NCBI GenBank assembly: GCA_963702305.1
Contig: CAVPBX010000006.1
Span: forward strand, 124,001-188,000
Direction of reading: 5' to 3'
Source of the DNA: PALSA-693 sp963702305
Lineage (GTDB): Bacteria > Actinomycetota > Acidimicrobiia > Acidimicrobiales > Palsa-688
DNA length: 64,000 nucleotides
This document shows, one piece after another, positions 34,004 through 44,441 of this stretch (its first letter is position 1; every line of letters begins with the position of its first letter). The notes below the pieces were generated by a model that searched no databases, was not told the DNA's origin, and saw only the letters and a program-made list of their open reading frames with translations. Position numbers and translations under genes: made by a program.

Positions 34004-37000
34004 ATGAGTGACGAAGAGCAGCAAGACCCGGCCGGCTCGAGCTTCGGCGCCAACGCCTGGTTGGTCGACGACATGTACGACGAGTACCGCCGGGACCCCC
34101 AGGCGGTGAGCGAGAGCTGGCGGGAATTCTTCCAGGACTACCGGCCCGGCGGGGCCAACCTGGCCCGGCCACCATCGCCGGAAGTGACGCTGCCGGCGGA
34201 ATCGGCCGTGACCGGCAACGGCGCATCCAGCGGGGCCGTCGCCACCCCTGCCGCGCCCGCGGCGCCGGCGTCGCGAGAGGCGCCGCGGCCGCGCCAGCCC
34301 AACCGCCCCCGCCGCCACCCTGGCCACCATCGAACCGGTGGAGACGCCCACCCCGCTGCGGGGCGCGGCCGGCCGGGTGGTGGCCAACATGACGGCGAGC
34401 CTGGAGGTGCCGACGGCCACCAGCTTTCGGGTCGTTCCGGCCCGACTGCTCGAGGTCAACCGGCGCATCCTCAACAACCAGCTGAGCCGGACCGGCAGCG
34501 CCGGCAAGGTGAGCTTCACCCACCTCATCGGGTACGCGGTGATCGAGGCCCTGCGGGCCACGCCGGTCATGAACGCCACCTTCGTCGCCGCTGACCCCAC
34601 GGCACCCAAGTCGGCGCCCGCGGTCGTCCGACACGAGCACATCGGGCTGGGCATCGCCGTAGACAGCGAGAAGCCGGACGGCAGCAGAACCCTCCTGGTG
34701 CCGGTGATCAAGGCGGCCGACACCCTGGACTTCCGGGGGTTCTGGACCGCTTACGAAGAACTCATCCGCAAGGTCCGCACCAACAAGATCGGCGCCGACG
34801 ACCTGAGCTGGGGCGACGGTCAGCCTGACCAATCCCGGCACCATCGGCACCGTGCAGTCGGTGCCGCGGCTCATGCCCGGCCAGGGCGTCATCGTCGGCG
34901 TGGGCGCCATCGACTACCCGGCCGAGTGGCAGGCCGCGGATCCCCGGGTGTTGGCCGAACTCGGCGTTTCCAAAGTGGTGACCGTTACCTCGACCTACGA
35001 CCACCGCATCATCCAGGGGGCCGAGTCAGGGCTGTTCCTCCAACGAGTGCACCGGCTGCTCACCGGGGAGGACTCTTTTTACGAGCGGGTGTTCAAGGCC
35101 ATGGGCGTGCCCTACGAGCCCGTGCGCTACCACCGCGACGTCAACGACATCGCCGACGGCTCGACGGTCCACGCCCAGAAGCAGATCGAGGTCGACACTC
35201 TCATCAACCTCTACCGGGTGCGCGGCCATCTGATCGCCCATCTTGATCCCCTCGACTGGAGCGAGCCCCACATGCACGCCGAGCTGGACCCGGCCACGCA
35301 CGGGCTGTCGGTGTGGGACCTCGACCGGGAGTTCATGACGAGCGGGCTGGGCGGGTCGTCGAAAATGCGCCTGGGCGACATCCTCGGCGTCCTGCGGGAC
35401 GCCTACTGCCGCACGGTCGGCGTCGAGTACATGCACATCCAGGAGCCGACCCAGAAGCGGTGGATCCAGGAGCACGTGGAAGGGGTCTCGACCCAGCTCA
35501 GCCCCGAGGAGCACCGCTGGATCCTGGGCCGCCTGAACGCCGCCGAGGCCCTGGAGCAGTTCCTCAACACCAAGTACATCGGCCAGAAGCGCTTCGGCTT
35601 GGAGGGTGGCGAGTCGGCCATTCCCCTCATCGACGCGGTGCTCGACGACGCCGCCGGGGCGGGCCAGCGGCAGGCCGTGGTCGGCATGGCCCACCGGGGC
35701 CGGCTCAACGTCCTCATCAACATCGTGGGCAAGAGCTACGGGGACCTGTTCGAGGAGTTCGAGGGCAACATCGACCCTGGCACGGTGCAGGGCTCCGGCG
35801 ACGTCAAGTACCACAAGGGGTTCAAGGGCAAGTTCACGGGCCGGTCGGGACGGACCATCGACGTGGTCCTGTCCTCCAACCCCTCCCACCTGGAGGCCGT
35901 GGATCCGGTGGTGGAAGGTATGGCCCGCGCCGTACAGGATCAGCTGGAAAAAGAGGCGGGCGTTGGCGATCATCCGGTCCTGCCGCTCCTCATCCACGGG
36001 GACGCGGCCTTCGCCGGTCAAGGGGTGGTCGCCGAGACGCTCAACATGTCCGCCCTGCCCGGCTACGAGACCGGCGGGACGGTCCACCTGGTGATCAACA
36101 ACCAGCTCGGCTTCACCACCAACCCGGAGTCGGCCCGCTCGTCGATCTACGCCACCGACGTGGCCAAGATGGTGCAGGCGCCGATCTTCCACGTCAACGG
36201 CGACGACCCCGAAGCCTGCGTGCGGGTGGGCCGGCTGGCCTTCGCGTTCCGCCAGGCCTTCCACAAGGACGTCGTCATCGACATGGTCTGCTACCGCCGG
36301 TTCGGCCACAACGAGCAGGACGATCCCAGCCTCACCCAGCCACTGCTGTACCAGCTCATCAAGGAGCACCGCAGCGTGCGCAAGCTCTACACCGAGACCC
36401 TGGTCCGCCGAGGCGACATCACCATCGACGAGGCCGAGGAGGTGCTGCGGGACTTCTCCCAGCGGCTGCAGGCGGCCCTCGACGAGACCCGGGCGGCGGC
36501 CGCCGCCCGGCGCCGACGGTGCTGCCACCGGCGCCCCAGCCCGCCCCGGTGCTGCCACCGATCGAGACGGGGGTGGCGCCGGCCGTGCTGCAACAGGTCG
36601 TCGACGCCCTCAGCACCTTCCCCGACGGGTTCACCGTCCACCCGAAGCTGATCCGGGTGTTCGAGAACCGGGCCAAGCTGTGGGCCGGCGGGCGAGGCCG
36701 ACTGGGCGCTGGGGGAGGCCCTGGCCTACGGCACCCTGCTGCTCGAGGGCCACGACGTGCGTCTGGCGGGCCAGGACACCCGGCGGGGGACCTTCGGGCA
36801 CCGCAACGCCGCCGTCGTCGACTACCTGACCGGGGCCGAGTACGTCCCGCTGGCCGCCCTGGGCCGACGGGCCGCTTCTCGATCTACGACTCGCTGCTGT
36901 CGGAGTACGCCGCGGTCGGCTTCGAGTACGGCTACTCGTTGGTCGCCGCGGACGGGCTGGTGGCCTGGGAGGCCCAGTTCGGGGATTTCGTCAACGGGGC

Positions 37001-37718
37001 CCAGATCATCATCGACCAGTTCCTGGCCGCGGCGGAGATCAAGTGGGGCCAGACGTCCGGGCTGACGCTGCTGCTGCCGCACGGCTACGAGGGCCAGGGG
37101 GCCGAGCACTCCTCGGCCCGGATGGAGCGGTTCCTGGATCTGTGCGCCGAGGACAACATGCAGGTGGCCGACGTCACCACCGCCGCCCAGCTGTTCCATC
37201 TGCTGCGCCGGCAGGTGCTGCGCTCCAGCCGCAAGCCCCTCGTGCTGTGCACCCCGAAGCGCTACCTGCGTGGCAAGGAGGCGTACAGCCCGGCCGCGGA
37301 GTTCGCTCGGGGCCACTTCCACGAGGTGCTCGACGATCCCGGGGTGCTCGACCGCGACGCGGTCCGGCGGGTCGTGCTGGCGACCGGCAAGGTGGCGCTG
37401 GACGCGCTGGTGGCCCGGGCCACGTCGGGGCGCCAGGACGTGGCCATCGTCCGGGTCGAGCAGTTGCACCCGTGGCCGGCCGACCAGGTGGCCCGGGCCG
37501 TCGCCGGCTACGAGCGGGCGGAGGAGGTCGTTTGGCTGCAGGAGGAGCCCGAGAACATGGGTGCCTGGAACTTCGTACGGGACCGCCTGGAGTCCCTGCT
37601 CGGCTCGGACTACCGGCTCAGTCGGATCAGCCGGGCGGCGTCGGGCTCGCCCGCCACCGGCAGCCACGCCATGCACGAGCTCGAACAGGCCGACCTCATG
37701 GCGCGTGCCGTTGGCTAA
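34004..37718 (+). CDS. kgd: Multifunctional 2-oxoglutarate decarboxylase/dehydrogenase (Kgd-type, E2-E1 fusion), frameshifted five times
   Basis: The N-terminal tail NAWLVDDMYDEYRRDPQAVSES is followed by an alanine/proline linker, an acyltransferase (E2o-like) domain (VPTATSFRVVPARLLEVNRR, TYDHRIIQGAESG) and a full thiamine-diphosphate E1 domain (VVGMAHRGRLNVL, GDAAFAGQGVVAE, NNQLGFTTNPE, YRRFGHNEQDDPS, GYEGQGAEHSSAR). This is the actinobacterial fusion that decarboxylates 2-oxoglutarate in the TCA cycle. The reading frame changes near 34310, 34818, 36509, 36690 and 36865, each repaired by one base; protein similarity is continuous across all breaks, which argues for sequence errors. ATG 34004 has TACGCT 10 bases upstream. 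Confidence 0.92.
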
Positions 37719-39271
37719 CCCGCCGGGGTGGCGATCCGGGTGGGGCTGGCGCGCCCCCGCAGCAGCACCGGCGCACCCACTTGCCACCGGCTGGCCTCTT
37801 CGGGGTCGGCTTGGCGCACGGCCGTCTCCGACGCCACGATGCGCCCCGGAAGGCCTTTGGCCAGATCGGTCAGCCGGGCCGCTTCGTTGACGGGATCGCC
37901 GATCACCGTGTACTCGTGACGGGCCGGGGTGCCGATGTTGCCGGCCACGGCGCGGCCGGCCGCCACCCCGATCCCGGCCTCGAAGTCGGGCGCCTCCTGG
38001 GCCAGGCGGGTCGCCAGGTCGCGGCCGGCGGCCAGGGCCGCCGTGGCCGGCCCGGCGACTCGAACCGGCGCGCCGAACACCACCAGGGCCCCGTCGCCCT
38101 CGAACTTGTTGACCAGACCTCCGTGGTCGACGACGACGTTGACCACCACCTCGAAGAACCGGTTGAGGATGCTGACGACCTCGTCAGGCGGCAAGGAGGC
38201 GGCCAGCCGGGTGGATCCGATCATGTCGACGAACAGCACCCCCACGTCGTAGGTGGTGCCGCCCAGGATCGCGCCGTCGACCTCTTCCAGGGCGGTGCGG
38301 GCCACGTCCTCGCCGACGTGTCGGCCGAACACGACGCGGATGCGTTCCCGCTCCCGCAGGCCGGCGGCCATGCGGTTGAAGCCCGACTGGAGCAGGCCGA
38401 TCTCGGTGCCGTCGTAGATCGGCACGGCGACGTCGAAGTCGCCCCGCTCGACGCGATCGACGGCGTGACGCAGGCCCTGGATGGGGTCGGCGTTGGCCCG
38501 GGCCGCCACCCAGGTGATCCGTAGCCCCAAGGCCAGCATCAGCCCACCCAGGGCCAGCACGGTGATGGCCAGGCGGGTGGTGGTGATGGCCGGGCGGGAG
38601 AGGGCGACGACCGCCACGGCCATGAGCCCGGCGACCGGCACGGCCGAGCCCAGCAACCAGGCCAGCACGGCGCGCGCCTGCACGCCGGGTACCCGCGTCC
38701 GAGGCGGCGGCCCGCCGGCCAGCGCCCGGGCCGCCAACGGCCTGGTGATGAGCTCGCTCACCACGTAGGAGTTGGAGCAGGTGAGCAGGCCACCGAGCAG
38801 CACCGTGAGGGCGATCTGCACGTTCAAGTGGTCGCCCAACAGGGTGTTGAACACCGCGAACACGCCCACCGCGGGGAGCCACAGGGCGGCCTGGACCCCG
38901 GTGAGGATGAGAGGGATCTGCAGGACGAACCGCTGCTCGGCCTCGTTCGGTGGCCGGTCGGACCGCAACCAGGCGGCGTGCTCGCTCACCAGGCGGGTGC
39001 CCCACTTGACCCCCACGATCACCGCCAGCCCGGTGTACACGGCCCCGGCGATCATGTTGAGCACGGCGACCCGGGGCGTGTCCGTGAGCGTCGGGGCGCC
39101 CGGGATCACGAAGGCGGCCAACACGAAGACGGCCGCCACCCCGCCGAAGTTCCAGCCCACCACCGAGACGGTGAGGAGCACCTGGACTCGCAGACGGCTC
39201 AGCCGCGACGGCTCGTCGGGGGTGCCGAGGATCCGCAGGCCGAACGGCCGGGGGTCCGGGCCCTGGGCCAC
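37715..39271 (-). CDS. Membrane-bound class III adenylate/guanylate cyclase with HAMP domain
   Basis: The 518 residues comprise six hydrophobic segments (first VQVLLTVSVVGWNFGGVAAVFVLAAF), a HAMP linker around DPIQGLRHAVDRVERGDFDVAVPIYDGTEIG, and a class III cyclase domain. In the cyclase the metal aspartates are in LFVDMIGSTRL and KFEGDGALVVFG, the purine-selecting Lys is in VNKFEGD, and YTVIGDPVNEAARL has the transition-state Asn and Arg (N, R). The Lys/Asp pair favours ATP. The architecture resembles mycobacterial Rv1318c-Rv1320c/Rv3645 cyclases. The stop overlaps that of kgd in CTAA. Confidence 0.92.
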   Translation of the reverse strand: MAQGPDPRPFGLRILGTPDEPSRLSRLRVQVLLTVSVVGWNFGGVAAVFVLAAFVIPGAPTLTDTPRVAVLNMIAGAVYTGLAVIVGVKWGTRLVSEHAAWLRSDRPPNEAEQRFVLQIPLILTGVQAALWLPAVGVFAVFNTLLGDHLNVQIALTVLLGGLLTCSNSYVVSELITRPLAARALAGGPPPRTRVPGVQARAVLAWLLGSAVPVAGLMAVAVVALSRPAITTTRLAITVLALGGLMLALGLRITWVAARANADPIQGLRHAVDRVERGDFDVAVPIYDGTEIGLLQSGFNRMAAGLRERERIRVVFGRHVGEDVARTALEEVDGAILGGTTYDVGVLFVDMIGSTRLAASLPPDEVVSILNRFFEVVVNVVVDHGGLVNKFEGDGALVVFGAPVRVAGPATAALAAGRDLATRLAQEAPDFEAGIGVAAGRAVAGNIGTPARHEYTVIGDPVNEAARLTDLAKGLPGRIVASETAVRQADPEEASRWQVGAPVLLRGRASPTRIATPAG

Positions 39272-39276
39272 CCTCC

Positions 39277-39924
39277 TCAGCCTCTCAGCGGGAACCCGAC
39301 AATGGCTTCCAGCTCGTCGAGGGCGGCGTCAGGATCGGCCACCTTGACGGTGCGCATCCCCATGGCCCGGGCCGGTTTGAGGTTGATGCCCAGATCGTCG
39401 AGGAACACCGCTTCGGACGGCTCGATGGCCAGCAGGTCGCACGCCAGGCGGTAGAACTCCGGGTCGGGCTTGCGGTGACCCGAACGTGACGACTCGACGA
39501 CCACGTCGAACAGCGCCAGCACCGGGGCGTAGCCCATCGGGTCGCCGAATGGTTGGAGGGTGGCCACGAAGTTGTTGGTGAGCAGCCCGGTCTTGACCCG
39601 TTCGTGGCATCGGCGCACCGCTTCGACCATGGCCGGGCGCAGGTCGCCCTGCAGGTTGCCCACCACCGCCTTGGCGTCGATGGTGGCGCCGGCCGCCCGG
39701 GCCTCGGCCTCGAACTGGCCGGCGAAGGTGTCGAGGTCGAGCTGGCCTCGCTCGAACCCAGCCCAGGCGTTGGTGTCGGGATTGGTGGCATTGAGGCGCC
39801 GGATGAACCCGGGTGGTAAGCCCTGCTGCCGTTCGTAGGCGGCGAAGGCGGCAAAAGGGCTGGACGTCAACACGCCCCCGAAGTCCCACAACACGGCCTT
39901 CACCTCGGTGTTCGACGGGTCCAC
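39277..39924 (-). CDS. HAD-superfamily hydrolase (epoxide-hydrolase-N-like)
   Basis: The 215-residue HAD protein begins VDPSNTEVKAVLWDFGGVLTSSP. Motif I reads DFGGV, so the nucleophile Asp is present but the second Asp (DxD) is glycine, as in the N-terminal domain of epoxide hydrolases and dehalogenase-like HADs. Motif II is GLLTNNF, motif III SGHRKPDPEFY and motif IV VFLDDLGINLKPARAMGM. Phosphatase activity is therefore doubtful. The GTG start at 39924 is preceded by TAGCAT at 8 bases (39933-39938, complement). It is 5 bases upstream of the cyclase gene and co-directional, so the two may form an operon. Confidence 0.88.
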   Translation of the reverse strand: MDPSNTEVKAVLWDFGGVLTSSPFAAFAAYERQQGLPPGFIRRLNATNPDTNAWAGFERGQLDLDTFAGQFEAEARAAGATIDAKAVVGNLQGDLRPAMVEAVRRCHERVKTGLLTNNFVATLQPFGDPMGYAPVLALFDVVVESSRSGHRKPDPEFYRLACDLLAIEPSEAVFLDDLGINLKPARAMGMRTVKVADPDAALDELEAIVGFPLRG

Positions 39925-39932
39925 GGCCCCGG

Positions 39933-39938
39933 ATGCTA
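39933..39938 (-). promoter_or_regulatory. -10 box of the HAD-cyclase operon
   Basis: TAGCAT on the minus strand, 8 bases before the GTG at 39924; no ribosome binding site in between. Confidence 0.5.
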
Positions 39939-40042
39939 GGGGGCGGTCTTCCGGCGCCGCGCCGCCTGCGGAGCGGCCTTCGCCCGACGCGGGGCTGGGT
40001 TCCCCAGATGCGGGTGTCCGGGCTGCTTGACTCTACGACGTC

Positions 40043-41631
40043 ATGCCTGCTCGCCACGTCATCGTCGACGGCTCGAATCTGGCCACCGAGGGCCGGTCAT
40101 TGCCCAGCCTGGCCCAGCTCGATCAGGCCGTGCGCGAATTTCTGGCCGAGAACCCCGGCGACTCGGTGACCGTGGTGGTGGATGCGTCCTTCGGGCACCG
40201 CATCGATCCCTCGGAGCTACCGATGTTCGAGGAAGCCGAGGCGGCCGGCGAGGTCGCGTCGCCACCCGCCGGCGCCATCGGTCGCGGCGACGCCTTCCTG
40301 CTCCGCATCGCCGAGAAGACCGGGGCGACCGTGCTGTCCAACGACTCCTTCCAGGAGTTTCACGGCGAGCACACCTGGTTGTTCGACGACGGACGGCTCA
40401 TTGGCGGCAAGCCGGTGCCCGGGGTGGGCTGGATCTTCATGCCGAGGACGCCCGTGCGGGGCCAGAAGAGCCGGGAGGTCGTCAAGGAGGCCAAGCGCAA
40501 GAAGCGGGCCGAGGACCCCTCGGCGGCGGTCGGGGTGAGTGCGGCCCCTAATGGGGCGGGCGCCGCGGCTGCCGCAGCCACCGGGTTGGATCTGGCCGTT
40601 TCTCGGGGGAAGGGCCGGGGCAAGAAGGTCGACCGGGCCATCGCCCGGGCGACCGAGGAGGCGGTCGAACCCAAGTCCCCGGGCGGCCGGCGCCGGCGGA
40701 GCACCGGGCTGCCGCCGGCGGAGCCGGTCAACGAGCCGTTGGCGTTCATCACGTTCATCGCCGCGCACCCGCTCGGCAGCGAGGTGGTGGGCACCGTCGC
40801 CGAGTTCTCCTCGCACGGGGCCTTCGTGGACGCCGACGGCGCCCGCTGCTACCTGCCGCTGTCGGCCATGGGCGAGCCGCCGCCGCGCCGGGCCAGAGAA
40901 GTGGTTGGCAAAGGCGAGGAGCGCACCTTCGTGGTGCAGGCCCTCGACCCGCAGCGCCGGGGCGTCGAGCTGGCGCTGCCGGGCTTCGCCCGGATCGCCG
41001 GCGGGCCCACGGAGGAGACGGTCGAGGCCGAAATCCATCCCGAGCCTGCCCCCGCGCCCAAGCGCCGGCGCGGCTCGAGCAAGCCGCCGCCCCGCTCGAC
41101 GCCCCCGAGGTGGCTCCGGCGCCGGCCCTGGCATCCGGGGAGTCCGCGGCGCCGGTCGCGGCGGTAGGTGAGGTGCCGGCGGCGTCTGGGCGAAGGCGCC
41201 GGGGGACCACCCAGACGGCCGCCCTGGCCGCGGTCCCGGCTCCGGTCGCTGCGCCGGCGAAGGCGACGACGGCGAAGCACGCCGCTCCTCCCCGGAAGGC
41301 TGCGGCGACGAAGAAGGCCGCGCCGGCTCCGAAGAAGACCGCGCCAAAGAAGATCGCGCCAAACAAAATCGAGGCAGCCAAGAAGACGACCGGTACGGGG
41401 AAAGCGGCGGCGGGCTCCAGGAAGGCGACGGCTTCTGGAGCGGCGGGTCCGGCTGCGAAGAAGGCGGCGCCGGCGAAGAAGGCGGCGGCCACCAAGAAAG
41501 CGGCGCCACCGAAGAAGACCGCGGCGGCCAAGTCGCCGGCGGCCAAGTCGGCGGCCAAGTCGGCGGCGGCCAAGTCGGCGGGCAAGGCGCCAACGAGCAG
41601 GAAGCGCGCCTCCGCTGCCACCGGGGCCTGA
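40043..41631 (+). CDS. NYN-domain RNase fused to S1 domain with Lys/Ala-rich tail; frameshifted
   Basis: MPARHVIVDGSNLATEGRSL opens an NYN/PIN-like nuclease domain (about residues 1-140) of the Zc3h12a type, with acidic positions in VDGSN, VVVDAS, GRGDAFLL and LSNDSF. A basic linker follows (KKVDRAIARATEE), then an S1-like OB domain (about 235-315: GSEVVGTVAEFSSHGAFVDADGARCYLPLSAM). Near 41090 the frame shifts and continues as LDAPEVAPAPALASGESAAP into a long tail of AAKKAAP/ATKKAA repeats like histone H1 or actinobacterial HU tails. Expected role: RNA cleavage guided by S1 and the basic tail. I know no named homologue. Confidence 0.72.
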
Positions 41632-41649
41632 CCCCGCCCCGAGATTCCC

Positions 41650-41655
41650 TAGCAT
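41650..41655 (+). promoter_or_regulatory. -10 box of xthA
   Basis: TAGCAT, 9 bases before the ATG at 41665. Confidence 0.5.
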
Positions 41656-41664
41656 GGCCCCGGC

Positions 41665-42465
41665 ATGCGGATCGCGACCTGGAACGTCAACTCGCTCAAG
41701 ATTCGGCTCCCCCGGGTAGAGGAGTGGCTGGGCTACGCCCGGCCAGACGTGCTGTGCCTGCAAGAGACGAAGCTCGCCGACGGCGCCTTCCCGCACATGG
41801 CCTTCGCCACCCTCGGCTACGAGAGCGTCCATCACGGCGATGGCCGCTGGAACGGCGTGGCGATCCTGTCCCGGGTCGGCATCGACGAGGTGCTTTCGGG
41901 CTTCGCCGAGACCCTCGACCCCGACTCGGAGACTCGGATCATCACGGCCCGCTGTGGCGGAACGTTGGTGAGCAGCGTCTACGTGCCCAACGGGCGCAGC
42001 CTGGACTCGGAGCACTACCAGTACAAGCTGGCCTGGCTGGACAAGCTCGGCCAGCATCTCGACCTCCTGACCAAGCCGGAAGACCGGGTGGCGGTGTGCG
42101 GCGATTTCAACATCGCCCCGGAGGACCGCGACGTCTGGGACCCGAAGGCGTTCGAGGGGGCGACCCACGTCAGTCCCCCCGAACGGGCCGCCCTCCGCGG
42201 CTTGGAGGCGTGGGGGCTGGTGGACGCCTTTCGGGCCCGGTACGGGGACGATCGGCTGTACAGCTATTGGGACTACCGGGCGGGCGACTTCCACGAGCAC
42301 CGGGGGATGCGCATCGATTTGGTGCTCCTGTCGGGTCCGCTGGCCGACCGGGTGACCTGGGCGCTGGTCGACCGCAACGCCCGCAAGGGAAAGCTGCCGT
42401 CAGACCACGCGCCCGTGATCGTGGATGTGGCCGTCGACACCGGCGCCCCCGCTGCGGCATCGTGA
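41665..42465 (+). CDS. xthA: Exodeoxyribonuclease III
   Basis: The 266-residue AP endonuclease/exonuclease III acts in base-excision repair. MRIATWNVNSLKIRLPRVEEWL begins the EEP fold, then LCLQETKLAD (metal Glu), YVPNGRS, VCGDFNIAPEDRDVWDP (catalytic Asp and Asn), and the C-terminal MRIDLVLLSGPL and LPSDHAPVIVDV (catalytic His). All expected catalytic residues are in place. TAGCAT before the ATG suggests a leaderless message. The downstream thioesterase start overlaps the stop (GTGA, 42462-42465), so the two are co-translated. Confidence 0.95.
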   Translation: MRIATWNVNSLKIRLPRVEEWLGYARPDVLCLQETKLADGAFPHMAFATLGYESVHHGDGRWNGVAILSRVGIDEVLSGFAETLDPDSETRIITARCGGTLVSSVYVPNGRSLDSEHYQYKLAWLDKLGQHLDLLTKPEDRVAVCGDFNIAPEDRDVWDPKAFEGATHVSPPERAALRGLEAWGLVDAFRARYGDDRLYSYWDYRAGDFHEHRGMRIDLVLLSGPLADRVTWALVDRNARKGKLPSDHAPVIVDVAVDTGAPAAAS

Positions 42466-43178
42466 CCGGGCCGGGATCGTCGCCGACCGCGCTACCCGAC
42501 GAATCGCCAGCGGAGCGCCTGCGGCGCGGGCTGGCGTGGGTCCGCGATCAGCCGCTGGACGCCCGCCAGGCCGCGGCGCGACGAGTCGGGGAGTCGGTTC
42601 GCGTCGCCATCGAGCGGCTGACGGCCACCTCGGCGCCTCCGGAGGTGCTGCTCGAGGCGGCGGAACGGATGGCCGAAGTGGTCGACCTGCTGGAGGGCTA
42701 CCGTTCGCAGCGCCAGTACGAGGGCTTCGCGGAAGGCTCGGGTGCCGGCCACGACCAGGGCTTCTTCGACTGGTCGCCGCTGATGGGCATGGCCAACCCG
42801 CTCGCCCCGCCGATCTACGTCGACGTCGAGCACGACGTGGTGGTGGGCCGGGCCCACTTCGGCTCGGCGTACGAAGGGCCGCCAGGCTGCGTGCACGGCG
42901 GCGTGGTGGCCGCCGCGTTCGACGACGTGCTCGGGCTCACCCAGTCGATGTCCGGTCAGATGGGGATGACCGGCAACCTGACAGTGCGCTACCGCCGGCC
43001 CACCCCGCTGCACACCGATCTCCGGTTCGAGGGGCGGCTGGACAGCGTCAGCGGACGGAAGGTGCTCACCTCGGGCAGCCTGTTCGCCGAGGGACGCCTC
43101 ACCGCCGAAGCGACCGGCCTGTTCGTCACGGTGCCGCCGGAGCGCTTCGGGGCGCTCGTCGGCAAGCGATCGGGCTAG
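42462..43178 (+). CDS. PaaI-family hotdog thioesterase
   Basis: The 238 residues consist of an N-terminal helical part (LRRGLAWVRDQPLDARQAAARRVGESV) and a C-terminal hotdog domain with GRAHFGSAYEGPPGCVHGGVVAAAFDDVLG, the HGG motif of acyl-CoA thioesterases (PaaI/4HBT), and LTVRYRRPTPLHTDLRFEGRL. It probably hydrolyses an aromatic or short acyl-CoA in the cytoplasm. GTG 42462 overlaps the xthA stop. The 3' end shares CTAG with the convergent hypothetical gene. Confidence 0.88.
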   Translation: MTGPGSSPTALPDESPAERLRRGLAWVRDQPLDARQAAARRVGESVRVAIERLTATSAPPEVLLEAAERMAEVVDLLEGYRSQRQYEGFAEGSGAGHDQGFFDWSPLMGMANPLAPPIYVDVEHDVVVGRAHFGSAYEGPPGCVHGGVVAAAFDDVLGLTQSMSGQMGMTGNLTVRYRRPTPLHTDLRFEGRLDSVSGRKVLTSGSLFAEGRLTAEATGLFVTVPPERFGALVGKRSG

Positions 43179-43606
43179 CGGTCGTCGCCGGCGAGCGACA
43201 GGGACGGGTGCGGCAGACCCAGCGACGACACCGTCGGGAACTCGTCCAGGCCGAGGTCCCACGGCAGCGGCAGGGCGGCCGAGCCAGAACCGATCAGCGG
43301 GCGAGGCCGGCGGGGAAATGATGCGCCTGAGCTGCCGCCCCGCCCGCGGTAGACGATCAAGCCGGTGACCGGGTCGGGGACCGCATCCAGGGCGGCGCGC
43401 ACCACCGGGAGGTTGGTAAACGACTCCCATGCGGTTTCATCGTCGAACGAGACCTCGAACACGACGCCCCAGGTGTGGCGATGCCACGACCAGTCCGTGG
43501 CCCCGTGGGTGAGCGCCGTCTCCATCAGCGCATCCCGGTAGGCCTCGGCCCACACGGACGCGGGTGTAGACCCGTCGAAGACTTCGATCGAATACCAGCC
43601 GCTCAC
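43175..43606 (-). CDS. Hypothetical protein
   Basis: The 143-residue protein is unrecognised: VSGWYSIEVFDGSTPASVWAEAYRDALMETALTHGATDWSWHRHTWGVVFEVSFDDETAWESF looks like a compact alpha/beta domain, possibly ferredoxin-like, and the C-terminal third is Pro/Gly/Ser-rich and probably disordered. Aromatic- and tryptophan-rich. GTG 43606 is supported by TACGCT 8 bases upstream (43615-43620, complement), which argues for a real gene. Convergent with the thioesterase gene. Confidence 0.65.
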   Translation of the reverse strand: MSGWYSIEVFDGSTPASVWAEAYRDALMETALTHGATDWSWHRHTWGVVFEVSFDDETAWESFTNLPVVRAALDAVPDPVTGLIVYRGRGGSSGASFPRRPRPLIGSGSAALPLPWDLGLDEFPTVSSLGLPHPSLSLAGDDR

Positions 43607-43720
43607 GGGTCTCTAGCGTAGCCCGGTCGGCGCCGGGGGGCACCCCCTACGGTGAAAAACTCGCGTCCACCCCCACCGGCGCCCGGCCCGGCGAGGCGGG
43701 CGGACTTACACTCTGGGGCG

Positions 43721-44362
43721 ATGCCGCTGGATCCGTGGGAGGTCCTCGGGGTGGGACGCGACGCCTCCCTTGCCGAAGCCAACGCCGCCTACCGCCGGGT
43801 GGCCGCCCTCTTCCATCCCGACCATCTGCAGGGCCTCTCACAGACCATTCAGGCGGAGGGCGCCCGCCGGCTGCGCGAGGCCACGGCCGCCCTGGAGGCC
43901 CTCCGCCTGCGCCCCGGGGGCTCTGCGGCCGGTCGACTTGCCGCCATGGTGTCCGATCCCGTCGCCGAGTCACGCGCCTACAACGCCCAGGTGCGGGGCC
44001 TCAGCTCCGATGGGCTGCATGCCACCTGGCCCGGCCGGCACGCGGCCGCCACGTGGGAGGCACTACGGCGAGCGCACTCGCCTGACGGCCCGGTCCAGCA
44101 GGTGGAGTGGGGCGCCTACGAGTGCACCATCCGCGGCGCGGGCTTCCTGCAGCTGCTCCGCGGGGCGATGGCGGCTGGCGGCGCCGATTGGCGGCGGGAG
44201 CCACTGGAGACCCTCGACCTGGGGCCCGCTGGACAGCGGCGCCGCTACGTCGGTTGCCCGGGAAAGGACCCTCCCGGCGTCATGGACCTGGAAGCCCTCG
44301 CCGTCCTGGTCGATGACGGGGCGCCGTACCTGGTGACTGCTGAGGTGTTTTCCAGCTTCTGA
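43721..44362 (+). CDS. J-domain protein
   Basis: MPLDPWEVLGVGRDASLAEANAAYRRVAALFHPDHLQG is a J domain with the essential HPD tripeptide, ending near residue 65. The other 150 residues are not DnaJ-like: there are no G/F or zinc-finger regions, but there is a segment LHATWPGRHAAATWEALRRAHSPDGPVQQVEWGAYECTIRGAGF. It may recruit DnaK to a specific client. The total is 213 residues. The ATG is 8 bases after TACACT (43707-43712), with no Shine-Dalgarno. Palindromic element copy 2 follows its 3' end. Confidence 0.85.
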   Translation: MPLDPWEVLGVGRDASLAEANAAYRRVAALFHPDHLQGLSQTIQAEGARRLREATAALEALRLRPGGSAAGRLAAMVSDPVAESRAYNAQVRGLSSDGLHATWPGRHAAATWEALRRAHSPDGPVQQVEWGAYECTIRGAGFLQLLRGAMAAGGADWRREPLETLDLGPAGQRRRYVGCPGKDPPGVMDLEALAVLVDDGAPYLVTAEVFSSF

Positions 44363-44441
44363 TGAGTCGTCGGGCCCTTTCGCTGCGGGCGCGGAACGCC
44401 GCCCCGGACCGGGCGGCAGCGACATTCCCGTTCCGTTCTTC

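Noticed and set aside
34004..37718. kgd considered as a true pseudogene
   Set aside because: Five frame changes but no loss of any catalytic block. Every break is a single-base indel, as in several unrelated genes of this window, so sequence error is more likely.
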